A stretch of 64,000 bases of DNA from Terrimonas_A sp051954695 (GCA_051954695.1 JBQCHL010000027.1:1-64000); one strand, 5' to 3'. Counted from the stretch's first letter, positions 1 through 8,957 are shown. A program made the numbers and translations. Notes: generated from the sequence alone by a model not told the origin.

Positions 1-36
1 CTTCCCAATTGCCGCTCTGTTCCCGAAGTTTGTTGT

Positions 37-104
37 ATTCCACAAAGACGACGAAGAGAACAAAGAAAAAATATTCTTTGTGCTCTTCGTCGTCTTTGTG
101 GAAT
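37..104. repeat. Long near-perfect hairpin at the 3' end of the first receptor gene
   Basis: Two 31-nt arms (37-67 and 74-104) are reverse complements with a single mismatch, separated by a 6-nt AT-rich loop. The hairpin starts 6 nt beyond the stop codon of the minus-strand receptor gene, so it would fold at the end of that transcript. It lacks a clear U-tract on the minus strand, so it may protect the 3' end or be a mobile palindrome rather than a classical intrinsic terminator. Confidence 0.7.
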
Positions 105-109
105 AACAG

Positions 110-2512
110 TTATCCTTTTGCAGGAATATTTTTTAAGGGGTTCTTTTGCGGGCGGTTAAGGTTGTAACCTAAAGTAAGACGGAAATTCCGTGTGGCAGTC
201 GTGTTATAATTCTCGAGATTGAAATTAGTGCCATACGTATAGGTCCGGTTCCGCTGCTGCATAAACGGATCGATCATATTCAGGGTAACGGTAAGCCTCT
301 TCTCAAAGAATTTCTTTTGCACACCGGCGTTCATGCTCCAGCTCCAGCGGGCAAATCCCTGTGGATTGGCAAACCGGTTTACAGTAAACCCTGTTGTAAA
401 ATTCAGGATATCTTTCGGAGTATAAGAAGAACTGATATTGGAAGTAAATGATCCACCGTTGCGATAGCGGTTCACTGTGCGGTCAAATTCGCTGTACTGA
501 TTAAATGTATAGCTGGCACTGATATTCGTTCTCCATTTACGGGCAACAGTTATCCCACCCCAGGTACTTACTTCATACTCCTTGCGTCCGCTGATATTCT
601 CCCAACTGATCTGTGTTTTACCATCAGGCAATAAGGTCCTCACACGGCTGTAAATATCTTTCACGAGATTATAACCCAAACCGAGATTGATGAAATAAGA
701 CCGGTCGGATTTACCAAACACGAAATCAAAATTATCGGCAGTGGACGCTTCCAGCTTTTCATTACCAAAACGGATATTGTAAGGATCAGAAAAATCCACT
801 GTCGGGTTCAGTTCGTTGATACCCGGACGGCGGATACTTCTTCTCCAGGAAGCCGTTAAGCTGGTTTGATTTTCCCAGCGCTTTGCCACAGTGGCAAAAG
901 GAAGCCAGGTCCAGTAGCTGTTGCGTGCATCACGCTGCTCCTTGTACAGTTCAAACCAGATCGAAGTATGCTCTGCAGAAACACCTGCAGTGATATTGAA
1001 CTGCGAACCGATATTCTGCCTCAATGCTGCCCGCAGATTAACAACCGACTGATGGAAGCGGAAATAATTGCTCAGCAGGTCCAAAGGTTCGGATACATTA
1101 TCCGGCTTTTTCAGATAGCTGGCGTCCACATTTACGAGATTGCTGACATTGGTATAAAAACTTCCTAATGAAAGAAAGGTCTTTTGTGCAATAAACGGAC
1201 GGTCGTAATTCGCACGGAAATTATACCCTGTATTGCGGTTTTTATTCAATTGCCGCTGTGTTGAATCAATGCCGTTGAATGTGTGATCAGGGTTGAAGAA
1301 CTGTTGGTAAAACAGCCTGTCATTACGGTTAATGGAGCGGTTGGCGTCTGCAATCACGCGTAGCTGTTCTCCTGCTCTCTTCGTGCGCAGCAGATAGGAA
1401 AGACTCAAAGAGCCGTTATAGTTCTCACCCTCGCTCCGGATATCCCGCTGGCTCAACCGGTATATCTGTCCGAAGCGGTTGATATTGGTATATTCTGTAT
1501 GGCTTTGGCTTTCCAGGTCGCCGGAATTGAGTTGCAATACCACACTGAGCGATTGCTTTTTGGTGATATCATAATCAAGACTGGTCCTGAAATTGGGTCG
1601 TAATCCCTTATTTACATTATTACTGGTTGTATTGAAATAATTGCTTGAATCCGTATAGAGGTTGTTGCGACTGGAATATCCGCTACCGGCAAATCTGTTA
1701 TAACTAATTCCTGCATTGATATTAAATACCAGTCCCTGTTTGCGGTAGCTGTAATTGCCGTTCATACTGGCTTCGCCACGGCTGCCGCCCGACACGCTGA
1801 TACGTCCGCTCTTCCCTACCCTTCCTTTCCGTGTTACAATATTGATCACCCCACCCTGTTCATTGGCGTATTGCGGCGGCGGGTTGGTCATCACTTCGAT
1901 CTTTTCGATTGAACTGCCTGGCATTGATTCCAACAGGTCCTGGAGCTGCTGCATGTTCAATTGCACGGGCTTGTCATCGATCAGGATCATTGGTTCTTTT
2001 CCCCGTACAGATATTTTACCATCGCCATCTTTCGTTACAAGCGGTACAGTGGCCAGCAGATCACTTGCATTGCTTCCTGCACTAAGCGGCGATTCAGCAG
2101 CATTGAAAGTGATATTACCATCTTTGGATTCGATCAATGGTTTTTCGGAATAAACGATTACGGCTTGGAGGTTCTCAGAGGTCTTGCCGCGAAGTACGAG
2201 ATCAGGTAGGTTGAAATCGGCCCTTTCTGCTCTTACATTGATACTGTCGACGACCAGCATTTGAAACCCGACATAGCTGATCCTTATTTGATAATAATCG
2301 AATGGAAGATCACGGAAAATAAAACTGCCGTCGGACAGGGAAAGCTGGGCTTTTTTGGCCAGGGTATCGCGGGAAGGAATCAATTCCACCGTAGCATTCT
2401 CTACCGGCTTATTTCTTTCATCCATCACATTACCAGTCAGTAACCCCTGGGCACCCTGCGAAAAGCAGGACACCCCGGCGATAAGGCCAAGAAGCAGGGC
2501 AAATGTTCTCAA
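110..2512 (-). CDS. Outer-membrane receptor: CarboxypepD_reg-like domain, plug and beta-barrel (OMP_b-brl_3 type)
   Basis: This is a TonB-receptor-like outer-membrane protein of about 800 residues. After a signal peptide (MRTFALLLGLIAG...) comes a carboxypeptidase-regulatory-like beta-sandwich (about 24-105), then a plug domain with the motif ILIDDKPV and the segment NPPPQYANEQGGVINI, then a long beta-barrel rich in aromatic residues that ends in NRPQKNPLK. The substrate is unknown. The frame is open to a GTG at 2626, but that extension adds about 38 residues and runs into a palindromic intergenic repeat. A TTG start at 2512 places the signal peptide at the N-terminus, so I prefer it. The same architecture occurs at 40678-43047. 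It is transcribed alone, away from miaB. The family call is firm; the start is uncertain. Confidence 0.85.
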   Translation of the reverse strand: MRTFALLLGLIAGVSCFSQGAQGLLTGNVMDERNKPVENATVELIPSRDTLAKKAQLSLSDGSFIFRDLPFDYYQIRISYVGFQMLVVDSINVRAERADFNLPDLVLRGKTSENLQAVIVYSEKPLIESKDGNITFNAAESPLSAGSNASDLLATVPLVTKDGDGKISVRGKEPMILIDDKPVQLNMQQLQDLLESMPGSSIEKIEVMTNPPPQYANEQGGVINIVTRKGRVGKSGRISVSGGSRGEASMNGNYSYRKQGLVFNINAGISYNRFAGSGYSSRNNLYTDSSNYFNTTSNNVNKGLRPNFRTSLDYDITKKQSLSVVLQLNSGDLESQSHTEYTNINRFGQIYRLSQRDIRSEGENYNGSLSLSYLLRTKRAGEQLRVIADANRSINRNDRLFYQQFFNPDHTFNGIDSTQRQLNKNRNTGYNFRANYDRPFIAQKTFLSLGSFYTNVSNLVNVDASYLKKPDNVSEPLDLLSNYFRFHQSVVNLRAALRQNIGSQFNITAGVSAEHTSIWFELYKEQRDARNSYWTWLPFATVAKRWENQTSLTASWRRSIRRPGINELNPTVDFSDPYNIRFGNEKLEASTADNFDFVFGKSDRSYFINLGLGYNLVKDIYSRVRTLLPDGKTQISWENISGRKEYEVSTWGGITVARKWRTNISASYTFNQYSEFDRTVNRYRNGGSFTSNISSSYTPKDILNFTTGFTVNRFANPQGFARWSWSMNAGVQKKFFEKRLTVTLNMIDPFMQQRNRTYTYGTNFNLENYNTTATRNFRLTLGYNLNRPQKNPLKNIPAKG

Positions 2513-2607
2513 GAAAATGGTGATTCGGTTAAATAATAGCGCTCTAAGATAGTTTAAACGGACGCATATTTCCCAGGAATGGTTGGCTGGGATTCGTTGG
2601 ACCAGTA

Positions 2608-2817
2608 GTTCTTTTTCCATTGTCACCCCGGACCAGGTTTAGTACACTTGCAGCTATAGTTCGCTAAGATCCGGGGGCTCTCCCATCTGCAATATTTTCT
2701 AAGCAATAATGCCCTACAGCTTGAAGCAAGTGCAGCGCTGGGAAACCCCGGCTCTTATATTCTTTATACCAGTAAGCTCATTGAACCTGGGCCGGGGTGA
2801 CAAGGGAGAAGGAACTG
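2608..2817. repeat. Palindromic intergenic repeat, copy A
   Basis: The ends are inverted copies of one module: the left end 2608-2640 reads as the reverse complement of 2785-2817, with about six differences, around a core CCGGGGTGACAA. An internal box at 2746-2770 (CCCCGG..CTTATATTCTTTA) is shared with 12264-12288 and 10709-10733. The element fills most of the stretch between the receptor and miaB. No coding function is visible in it. Confidence 0.65.
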
Positions 2818-2922
2818 CTGGCCCCAACTGGCTTAAAGATTCGGCTAACGGTCAACGTTATCTTCGGCAACTTCTAAAAACCCTTCCCTGCTGCCATCCT
2901 GTCATATTCCAGCGCCTTTTCT

Positions 2923-2930
2923 TATATTTG
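2923..2930 (+). promoter_or_regulatory. Probable -7 element of the miaB promoter
   Basis: TATATTTG matches the Bacteroidetes primary-sigma -7 consensus TAnnTTTG and lies 35 nt before the miaB start. No convincing -33 TTTG was found at the usual distance. Confidence 0.45.
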
Positions 2931-2965
2931 CGTCCCGGGCAAACCCCGGAAAAAATTATAATAGA

Positions 2966-4408
2966 ATGTTTGACCTGGTGACAGATTCAGTACGCCCGGA
3001 AGGGATGAAGGAGCAGGATGAAACCCGCCAGGGGGAAGCGTATGCCCCCTTTGCAAATGATCCGAATACATATAAGAAAAGATTTTATATAGAGAGTTAT
3101 GGCTGCCAGATGAATTTCGCTGACAGCGAGATCGTCGCCTCTATTCTTAACCAGGAGGGTTTTGGCGCCACCCGCAACCTGGAAGAAGCTGACCTCATTT
3201 TTATTAATACCTGCTCTATCCGTGAAAAAGCGGAACAGACAGTGCGCAAGCGCCTCACTGAATTCAGAAAACTGAAGAACCAGAAAAAAGGAATGCTGGT
3301 AGGAGTACTGGGTTGTATGGCAGAGCGGCTCAAGTCGAAATTCCTGGAAGAAGAGAAACTGGTAGACCTGGTAGTAGGCCCCGATGCTTACCGCACCTTG
3401 CCCGGCCTCGTGGAAGAAGCTGAAGGCGGCCAAAAAGCAGTTAATGTGCTGCTAAGCCGTGAAGAGACTTATGCAGATATCTCCCCTGTCAGGCTCGATA
3501 GCAACGGCGTATCTGCTTTTGTCAGCATCATGCGCGGTTGCAATAATATGTGTGCTTTCTGCGTGGTGCCTTTTACCCGCGGCCGCGAAAGAAGCCGCGA
3601 CACAGAAAGCATCATCAATGAATGCAGGGACCTGTTTGAAAAAGGATACCGTGAAGTGACATTGCTGGGACAGAATGTGGACAGCTACTATTATGTGAAC
3701 GATAAAGAGAACGAAACAATAACGTTTGGAAAACTCCTGGAAAGAGTAGCACTCATCTCACCATTGCTGAGAGTACGGTTTTCCACTTCACATCCGAAAG
3801 ATATTACCGACGAAGTATTGCATATCATGGCGCGGTATGAAAATATCTGCCGCTATATCCACTTACCGGTACAAAGCGGATCATCCAGGGTATTACAGTT
3901 GATGAACAGGACCTATACCCGTGAATGGTATATGGCCAAAGTGGACCGCATCCGTGAGATCATGCCTGACTGCGGTATCAGTTCAGACGTTATCGCCGGT
4001 TTCTGTACCGAAGAAGAAAAGGATCACCAGGATACGCTGAGCATTATGGAACACAGCCGTTATGATATGAGCTATATGTTCTTCTACAGCGAACGCCCAG
4101 GCACCCTGGCCCAACGCCGGTATAAGGATGATGTGCCGGAAGATGTCAAAAAGAGACGCCTGCAGGAGATCGTGGAATTGCAGAACAGGCTCTCCCGGGA
4201 AAGCAATCAGCGCGACCTGGGTAAAACTTTCAAAGTACTGATCGAAGGCAATAGCAAACGCAGTGAAACCGACTGGATGGGAAGGAATTCACAAAACAAA
4301 GTGATCGTATTCCCCAAAGAAGCCCATGAACTAAAAAAGGGAGATTATGTTATGGTAAATGTGACAGACTGTACACAGGCCACCCTTTTGGGAAAGATCG
4401 TTAACTGA
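2966..4408 (+). CDS. miaB: tRNA-2-methylthio-N6-dimethylallyladenosine synthase MiaB
   Basis: This radical-SAM methylthiotransferase adds the 2-methylthio group to i6A37 of tRNAs. The N-terminal UPF0004 domain carries the three cysteines of the auxiliary 4Fe-4S cluster: C47 (YGCQMN), C83 (NTCSIR) and C117 (GCMAE). The radical-SAM CxxxCxxC motif is CNNMCAFC (C192, C196, C199). A TRAM domain occupies the last 65 residues or so. The length of 480 aa fits the family, with an N-terminal extension of about 35 residues common in Bacteroidetes. It is the first gene of a same-strand run with the AAA+ activator (40-nt gap), the lptE-like gene, a TPR gene and secG. Confidence 0.97.
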   Translation: MFDLVTDSVRPEGMKEQDETRQGEAYAPFANDPNTYKKRFYIESYGCQMNFADSEIVASILNQEGFGATRNLEEADLIFINTCSIREKAEQTVRKRLTEFRKLKNQKKGMLVGVLGCMAERLKSKFLEEEKLVDLVVGPDAYRTLPGLVEEAEGGQKAVNVLLSREETYADISPVRLDSNGVSAFVSIMRGCNNMCAFCVVPFTRGRERSRDTESIINECRDLFEKGYREVTLLGQNVDSYYYVNDKENETITFGKLLERVALISPLLRVRFSTSHPKDITDEVLHIMARYENICRYIHLPVQSGSSRVLQLMNRTYTREWYMAKVDRIREIMPDCGISSDVIAGFCTEEEKDHQDTLSIMEHSRYDMSYMFFYSERPGTLAQRRYKDDVPEDVKKRRLQEIVELQNRLSRESNQRDLGKTFKVLIEGNSKRSETDWMGRNSQNKVIVFPKEAHELKKGDYVMVNVTDCTQATLLGKIVN

Positions 4409-4448
4409 TCTTTGCAGATAAAGCTTGCACGGATTTTAAAACTTAAGA

Positions 4449-5711
4449 ATGGATATTCAATCAATAAAAAACCGTTTTGGGATTATCGGGAATTCACCGG
4501 CGCTCAACTATGCTTTGCAGGTAGCAGCGCAGGTTGCCAATACAGACCTGACGGTACTGATCATGGGTGAAAGCGGTGTGGGTAAAGAAGCATTTTCCAT
4601 GATCATCCATGCGCTTTCCAACAGAAAGCACAATCCTTTTATAGCCGTCAACTGCGGCGCTATTCCTGAAGGAACGATCGACTCCGAATTATTCGGTCAT
4701 GAAAAAGGTTCCTTTACCGGTGCAGTAGACAGCCGCAAAGGTTATTTTGAAACAGTGAATGGCGGCACCATTTTCCTCGACGAGATCGGTGAAATGCCCC
4801 TGGGCACACAAGCACGCCTGTTAAGAGTATTGGAAGCAGGTGAGTACATCCGCGTTGGTTCTTCCAAAGTCCAAAAGACCGATGTTCGCGTTATTGCGGC
4901 TACCAATAAAGATCTGCTTCAACTGGTGCAGCAAGGTAAGTTCAGGGAAGATCTTTATTACCGCCTCAGCACAGTGCCTATCCGCGTGCCTGCCCTGCAC
5001 GACCGTAAAGAAGACATTCATTTATTGTTCAGAAAATTCGCAGCCGACTTTGCGGATAAATACAAAACAGCTTCTGTTCAACTGGACGAGGAAGCAAAAA
5101 ACCTGTTAATTAACTACCCCTGGCCCGGCAATGTGCGTGAATTGAAGAATATTGCAGAGCAGATCTCGGTTCTTTCACAGGATAAGAATATTACTTCCAA
5201 AGAGCTCAGCAGGTTTTTACAACCTTATTCCAGCAACCGCCTGCCGGCACTTGCTCCGGGCAACAGCCATAACCAGGATTTTGCTAATGAACGTGAGATA
5301 CTGTACAAGCTTTTCTTTGATATGAAGAAAGATGTAACAGAACTTAAGCGGCTGTTCCTTGAAGTGCTGCAAAACCCTTCTATGGCACCTAAGGACGCAT
5401 CTTTCCTCAATGAAGTGAAAGAGCTGAAATCGAATGAAGGGCTTCAGCCATTCTTTATGCAGCAACCAGCGATTCAGCCAGGCTCACAGGCGCAACCGGT
5501 GCTGATGCATAACAGCAATAATGCAGGACATGATGATATCCATGACCATGAAGAAGTGGAAGAAAGCCTGAACATTATGGACAAGGAAAAAGAACTCATC
5601 ATAAAAGCCCTGAAAAAACACAAAAGCAAACGCAAGGATGCTGCACTCGATCTGGGCATCAGCGAAAGAACTTTATACAGGAAGTTAAAGGAATATGATA
5701 TTGATGAATAA
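4449..5711 (+). CDS. Sigma-54-type AAA+ transcriptional activator without a receiver domain
   Basis: The protein is an enhancer-binding-protein ATPase. The AAA+ domain begins almost at the N-terminus: Walker A GESGVGKE (40-47), the sigma-54 loop GSFTGA (87-92, a serine variant of GAFTGA), Walker B FLDEIGEM (109-116), and a sensor/arginine-finger region ending near residue 250. A linker rich in Q, P and H follows (about 255-375), then a Fis-type helix-turn-helix at 382-418 (ISERTLYRKL). There is no sensory N-terminal domain, so activity would have to be controlled by a partner or by expression. Its place between miaB and lptE is typical of Bacteroidetes. Its target genes cannot be read from the window. 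Confidence 0.9.
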   Translation: MDIQSIKNRFGIIGNSPALNYALQVAAQVANTDLTVLIMGESGVGKEAFSMIIHALSNRKHNPFIAVNCGAIPEGTIDSELFGHEKGSFTGAVDSRKGYFETVNGGTIFLDEIGEMPLGTQARLLRVLEAGEYIRVGSSKVQKTDVRVIAATNKDLLQLVQQGKFREDLYYRLSTVPIRVPALHDRKEDIHLLFRKFAADFADKYKTASVQLDEEAKNLLINYPWPGNVRELKNIAEQISVLSQDKNITSKELSRFLQPYSSNRLPALAPGNSHNQDFANEREILYKLFFDMKKDVTELKRLFLEVLQNPSMAPKDASFLNEVKELKSNEGLQPFFMQQPAIQPGSQAQPVLMHNSNNAGHDDIHDHEEVEESLNIMDKEKELIIKALKKHKSKRKDAALDLGISERTLYRKLKEYDIDE

Positions 5712-5736
5712 CCCCGGAAATAAAGAACATTACCGT

Positions 5737-6276
5737 ATGCGTACAAAAAAAGTTTCCACTAAAATCTTATGTTCAACCGGGTTACTGGCCCTGCTGGCAT
5801 TATTATTCACCACAATCAATATTACCAGTTGCGGTGTATATAGATTCAATGACATTTCTGTTCCTGACACGATCAAAACAGTAAAGATCGTCCAGTTTGA
5901 AAACAGGGCCACTTATGTAAACCCGCAATTAAGCCAGCTTATCTCCGACAAGCTTCGCCAGAAGATCGTCAGTCAGACAAGATTGAGTCAAACCAATAAT
6001 GATAATGCAGACTGGATCATCAATGGTACTATCACCAATTATTCTTTCACCACTTCAGGCATCTCCCAGGGCCAGGAAGCAACTAACCGTTTAGCTGTCA
6101 CTGTTCATATCGTTCGCCTCGACACCAAAAGCAATGAAACAAAAGAGTATGATGTAAGCCGCAACTTCGAGTTCAAAGCTTCACTATCCATACAACAAGC
6201 CGAATCCCAACTGAGGGATGAGATGGTGAGAGGGGTTACAGATGATGTTTTTAACAGGCTCTTCTCCGACTGGTAA
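5737..6276 (+). CDS. lptE: LptE-like LPS-assembly lipoprotein
   Basis: This is a small lipoprotein of 179 aa. A hydrophobic signal segment (STGLLALLALLF) leads to a lipobox ITSC, followed by GVYRFNDIS. LptE-like proteins of Bacteroidetes share this SCGVY..F start and the DTIKTVKIVQFENRA strand, and are thought to partner LptD in outer-membrane LPS insertion. The C-terminal half (LSIQQAESQLRDEM..VTDDVFNRLF) is the usual helical ending. The frame opens at 5695, overlapping the upstream gene, but the ATG at 5737 puts the signal peptide at the N-terminus and is preferred. It is followed by 240 nt with an inverted-repeat element. Confidence 0.8.
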   Translation: MRTKKVSTKILCSTGLLALLALLFTTINITSCGVYRFNDISVPDTIKTVKIVQFENRATYVNPQLSQLISDKLRQKIVSQTRLSQTNNDNADWIINGTITNYSFTTSGISQGQEATNRLAVTVHIVRLDTKSNETKEYDVSRNFEFKASLSIQQAESQLRDEMVRGVTDDVFNRLFSDW

Positions 6277-6300
6277 TACACGAATGACGCCAATAAGAGT

Positions 6301-6466
6301 GAGGTTAGGTATAGGTTTGGTTTTAGCCACTAATTACACGAATAGATCCATATAAATGAGAGTGAACTTCTGATAATATGGTTATCTGTACATTTTTAAT
6401 AACTATTCAAAAATGAAGTGCTCCATTTGCATAATTAGCGGCTAAAACCAAACCTATACTTACCTC
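6301..6466. repeat. Inverted-repeat element, about 36-nt arms, MITE-like
   Basis: Arms 6301-6336 and 6432-6466 are reverse complements with about three differences (the core GGTATAGGTTTGGTTTTAGC pairs with its complement). They enclose about 95 nt of AT-rich sequence without an ORF. Similar words (ACACGAATGACGCCAATAAG and CATTCGCGTTAATTAGCG) lie just outside each arm. The element sits between lptE and the TPR gene, interrupting an otherwise compact run. Confidence 0.65.
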
Positions 6467-6497
6467 AAGCCCATTCGCGTTAATTAGCGTTAATCCT

Positions 6498-6505
6498 TAT
6501 CTTTG
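6498..6505 (+). promoter_or_regulatory. Probable -7 element for the TPR-secG pair
   Basis: TATCTTTG matches TAnnTTTG and lies 13 nt before the ATG at 6519, which would give a very short leader. It suggests that the TPR gene and secG have their own promoter downstream of the repeat. No clear -33 box was found. Confidence 0.45.
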
Positions 6506-6518
6506 ATGTTCATTCTGC

Positions 6519-7430
6519 ATGAAGAAAGCCATTAATCAATTAACGCACGCCCTTACAGGGAAAGAAGACATCGGGGAATGTTCGGAAAATGAATTGCGCC
6601 AGATGGTGAGGCTTTATCCTTTTTTTGGTCCTGCGCATTTGTTGCTGGCGAAAAGAGTGAAAACAGATAGGTCTGAAGATGCGTCAGCAGTTGCACAAAA
6701 AGCTTCGCTTTATTTTTCCAGCCCGCTTTGGTTTGATCAGTTGTTGAATGAAACGGGTTTAACAGAACAATTGGTTACCGGGACAGTGTCCGGGGAAATA
6801 CATGATACTATATTGGAAACACCGGCTACGGAAGAAGAGGTGGTGGAACAGATAAATAGTCCGGAGATCGTGCCGGTTGTGCCTGCTACTGTAGATTCAG
6901 AAGAGGTTATTTTTGAGAAGCCTGATGAAACGGAAGATGAGCAGGTAGCAGAACAGATCGATGAAATGCCTGATGAGGAAGAGACCGCTACCGACAATAC
7001 GGAGCAGCCTCTCATTCTTCCTTCGCTGAAAATAGAACCGCTTGATGAAAGTAAGATGGAACTGACCTTTGAACCCTATCATACTGTAGATTATTTTGCT
7101 TCCCAGGGAATCCGTTTCAGGGAAGAGGAGAAACCGAAAGACCGGCTCGGGTATCAGTTGAAAAGTTTTACGGAGTGGTTGAAGACCCTTAAGAAACTGC
7201 CACCTTCCCAAATCCCAGTTACAGCTACCCGGCAGGAAGAAAAAAATGTGGAGCAAATGGCGCAGGTTTCCATTACAGACCGTGAAGTGGTGACCGAAGC
7301 AATGGCCGAAGTATGGGAAAAACAGGGCAATGCTGTAAAAGCCCAGGAGTTATATGAAAAATTAAGTTTGCTCGATCCCTCCAAAAGCTCTTATTTTGCA
7401 GCCAAAATAGAACACTTAAAGCAATTGTGA
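6519..7430 (+). CDS. Acidic protein with a C-terminal TPR-like repeat, conserved next to secG
   Basis: The product is 303 aa with no signal peptide, so probably cytoplasmic. The N-terminal 80 residues form a helical domain (MVRLYPFFGPAHLLLAKR). The middle (about 90-175) is very acidic and rich in E, V and P and looks disordered. The last 45 residues contain one tetratricopeptide unit (TEAMAEVWEKQGNAVKAQELYEKL). The function is not known; Bacteroidetes often carry such a gene directly before secG. Its stop is 1 nt from the secG start, which suggests translational coupling. Confidence 0.8.
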   Translation: MKKAINQLTHALTGKEDIGECSENELRQMVRLYPFFGPAHLLLAKRVKTDRSEDASAVAQKASLYFSSPLWFDQLLNETGLTEQLVTGTVSGEIHDTILETPATEEEVVEQINSPEIVPVVPATVDSEEVIFEKPDETEDEQVAEQIDEMPDEEETATDNTEQPLILPSLKIEPLDESKMELTFEPYHTVDYFASQGIRFREEEKPKDRLGYQLKSFTEWLKTLKKLPPSQIPVTATRQEEKNVEQMAQVSITDREVVTEAMAEVWEKQGNAVKAQELYEKLSLLDPSKSSYFAAKIEHLKQL

Positions 7431-7431
7431 C

Positions 7432-7785
7432 ATGACTATCTTATTTGTGATACTGGTAATCCTGGCGGCTGTAGTATTAGGACTTATCGTATTGGTACAG
7501 AACCCCAAAGGTGGCGGCCTGGCTGGTAATATCGCCGGTTTCAGCAACCAGTTCATGGGTGTAAAACAAACTACAGACGTACTGGAAAAAGGCACCTGGA
7601 TCTTTGCCGGCGTTATCGGCCTGCTTTGCCTGATCTCTGCTTTCTTTATCAAAACAGGACACGGCGATGGTTTGCCAGACAGTATCAATAAAGCAACAGG
7701 CGCACCAGCCCCCCAGCAGGCAACTCCACAGACACCTGCTAACACAGGCGCATTCCCTACTGCTCCGGATTCAACACAGAAATAA
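7432..7785 (+). CDS. secG: Preprotein translocase subunit SecG
   Basis: SecG is the small third subunit of the SecYEG channel. Helix one (ILFVILVILAAVVLGLIVLVQ) is followed by the family motif NPKGGGLAG with a glycine-rich loop, and a second membrane segment (WIFAGVIGLLCLISAFF) lies near residues 62-80. The tail of about 35 residues is rich in A, P, Q and T, as in other Bacteroidetes. It is the last gene of the run and is followed at once by an intrinsic terminator. Confidence 0.95.
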   Translation: MTILFVILVILAAVVLGLIVLVQNPKGGGLAGNIAGFSNQFMGVKQTTDVLEKGTWIFAGVIGLLCLISAFFIKTGHGDGLPDSINKATGAPAPQQATPQTPANTGAFPTAPDSTQK

Positions 7786-7806
7786 TTACCTCATTAATTA
7801 TATTTC

Positions 7807-7834
7807 AAAACCCTGTCACAAGACAGGGTTTTTT
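7807..7834 (+). terminator. Intrinsic terminator after secG
   Basis: An 11-bp perfect stem (AAAACCCTGTC / GACAGGGTTTT) with an ACAA loop runs into a run of six Ts. Confidence 0.9.
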
Positions 7835-7946
7835 GTTTAATTTGTCCGTTACTATGAAACAAGCATAATAAGATATTCATTTTCATATTGATCAATGAAT
7901 ACCCCTATGCGGAATTCCATGTGGCCAAAGCAATAAAAGCATACAG

Positions 7947-8957
7947 ATGAAAAAAAAGATCATAACTATTGTTGCCGCAGCTATTCTCCTGATCGCCGTT
8001 TTTTTTGCCTGGAAATTTTTAGGCCCTACTGTCAGAGTTCCTGAGCGCAAATACCTTTATATCCGTACTGGCGCCAGTTTCAATGAGGTTACCGACAGCC
8101 TTGTAAAGAATAAGATCATTGGAGGCAAAACCTGGTTCAATCTCAGCTCCAGGATGGCAGGCTATAAGAATGTAAAACCCGGCCGCTACGAAATAAAGAA
8201 AGGTATGAGCCTGCTCAACCTTGTAAGGATGCTGAAGAATGGGAGCCAGAGCCCGGTCAATTTTGTGATCACCAAAATAAGGACCAGGGAAGTGCTGGCT
8301 GAAAGGATCGGGCGCGCATTTGAATGCGATTCCCTGGAGATGGTCAATTACCTGAACAACCCTGATTCATTGCGGCAATTCGGACTCGATACCAACACCG
8401 TAATGGCCGCAGCGATGCCATTCACTTATACACTAAAATGGAACACTACCCCTTCCCGCATATTCCGTGAATTCCATAATGCATGGACTACTTTCTGGAC
8501 GCCGGAACGTAAGCAATTGGCCGATAGCCTGGGGCTTACCCCCGTTGAGGTATCCATACTTGCATCCATCATTGATGAAGAGACCAATGCTGAAAGTGAC
8601 CGGCCCAATATCGCCAGCGTATACCTGAACCGGCTGGCAAAAGGGATGCCTTTACAAGCCGACCCGACAGTGAAATTTGCTTTGCGGAATTTTGGCCTGC
8701 GGCGTATTTATGAAAAGCAATTGCTCACGGTTTCTCCCTACAATACATATGTCAACAAGGGCCTGCCGCCAGGGCCAATTTGCACACCTGGCCTGGCTAC
8801 AATGGATGCTGTGCTGCATGCCCCCAAAACAGATTATATCTACTTTGTAGCCAATCCTGCATTTGATGGCACGCATGTCTTCACCAGTAATTATAAAGAC
8901 CATATGGCCAATGCCCGTCTTTATCAAAAGGAATTAAATAACCGCAATGTGAAATGA
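7947..8957 (+). CDS. mltG: Endolytic murein transglycosylase MltG (YceG-like)
   Basis: MltG is an inner-membrane enzyme that cleaves nascent glycan strands and sets peptidoglycan chain length. One N-terminal membrane anchor (about 4-24) precedes a LysM-like region (YIRTGASFNEVTDSL, about 38-100) and the YceG catalytic domain. The conserved ASIIDEET places the catalytic glutamate at E212. Other family motifs are YLNRLAKGMPLQADPT and YNTYVNKGLPPGPI. The length of 336 aa is normal. The last codons overlap the next gene by 4 nt (ATGA), so the two are probably translationally coupled. Confidence 0.96.
   Translation: MKKKIITIVAAAILLIAVFFAWKFLGPTVRVPERKYLYIRTGASFNEVTDSLVKNKIIGGKTWFNLSSRMAGYKNVKPGRYEIKKGMSLLNLVRMLKNGSQSPVNFVITKIRTREVLAERIGRAFECDSLEMVNYLNNPDSLRQFGLDTNTVMAAAMPFTYTLKWNTTPSRIFREFHNAWTTFWTPERKQLADSLGLTPVEVSILASIIDEETNAESDRPNIASVYLNRLAKGMPLQADPTVKFALRNFGLRRIYEKQLLTVSPYNTYVNKGLPPGPICTPGLATMDAVLHAPKTDYIYFVANPAFDGTHVFTSNYKDHMANARLYQKELNNRNVK

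Noticed and set aside
2709..2981. 90-residue plus-strand ORF before miaB
   Set aside because: It lies across the palindromic repeat and the miaB promoter and overlaps the miaB start; the translation has no protein-like pattern.
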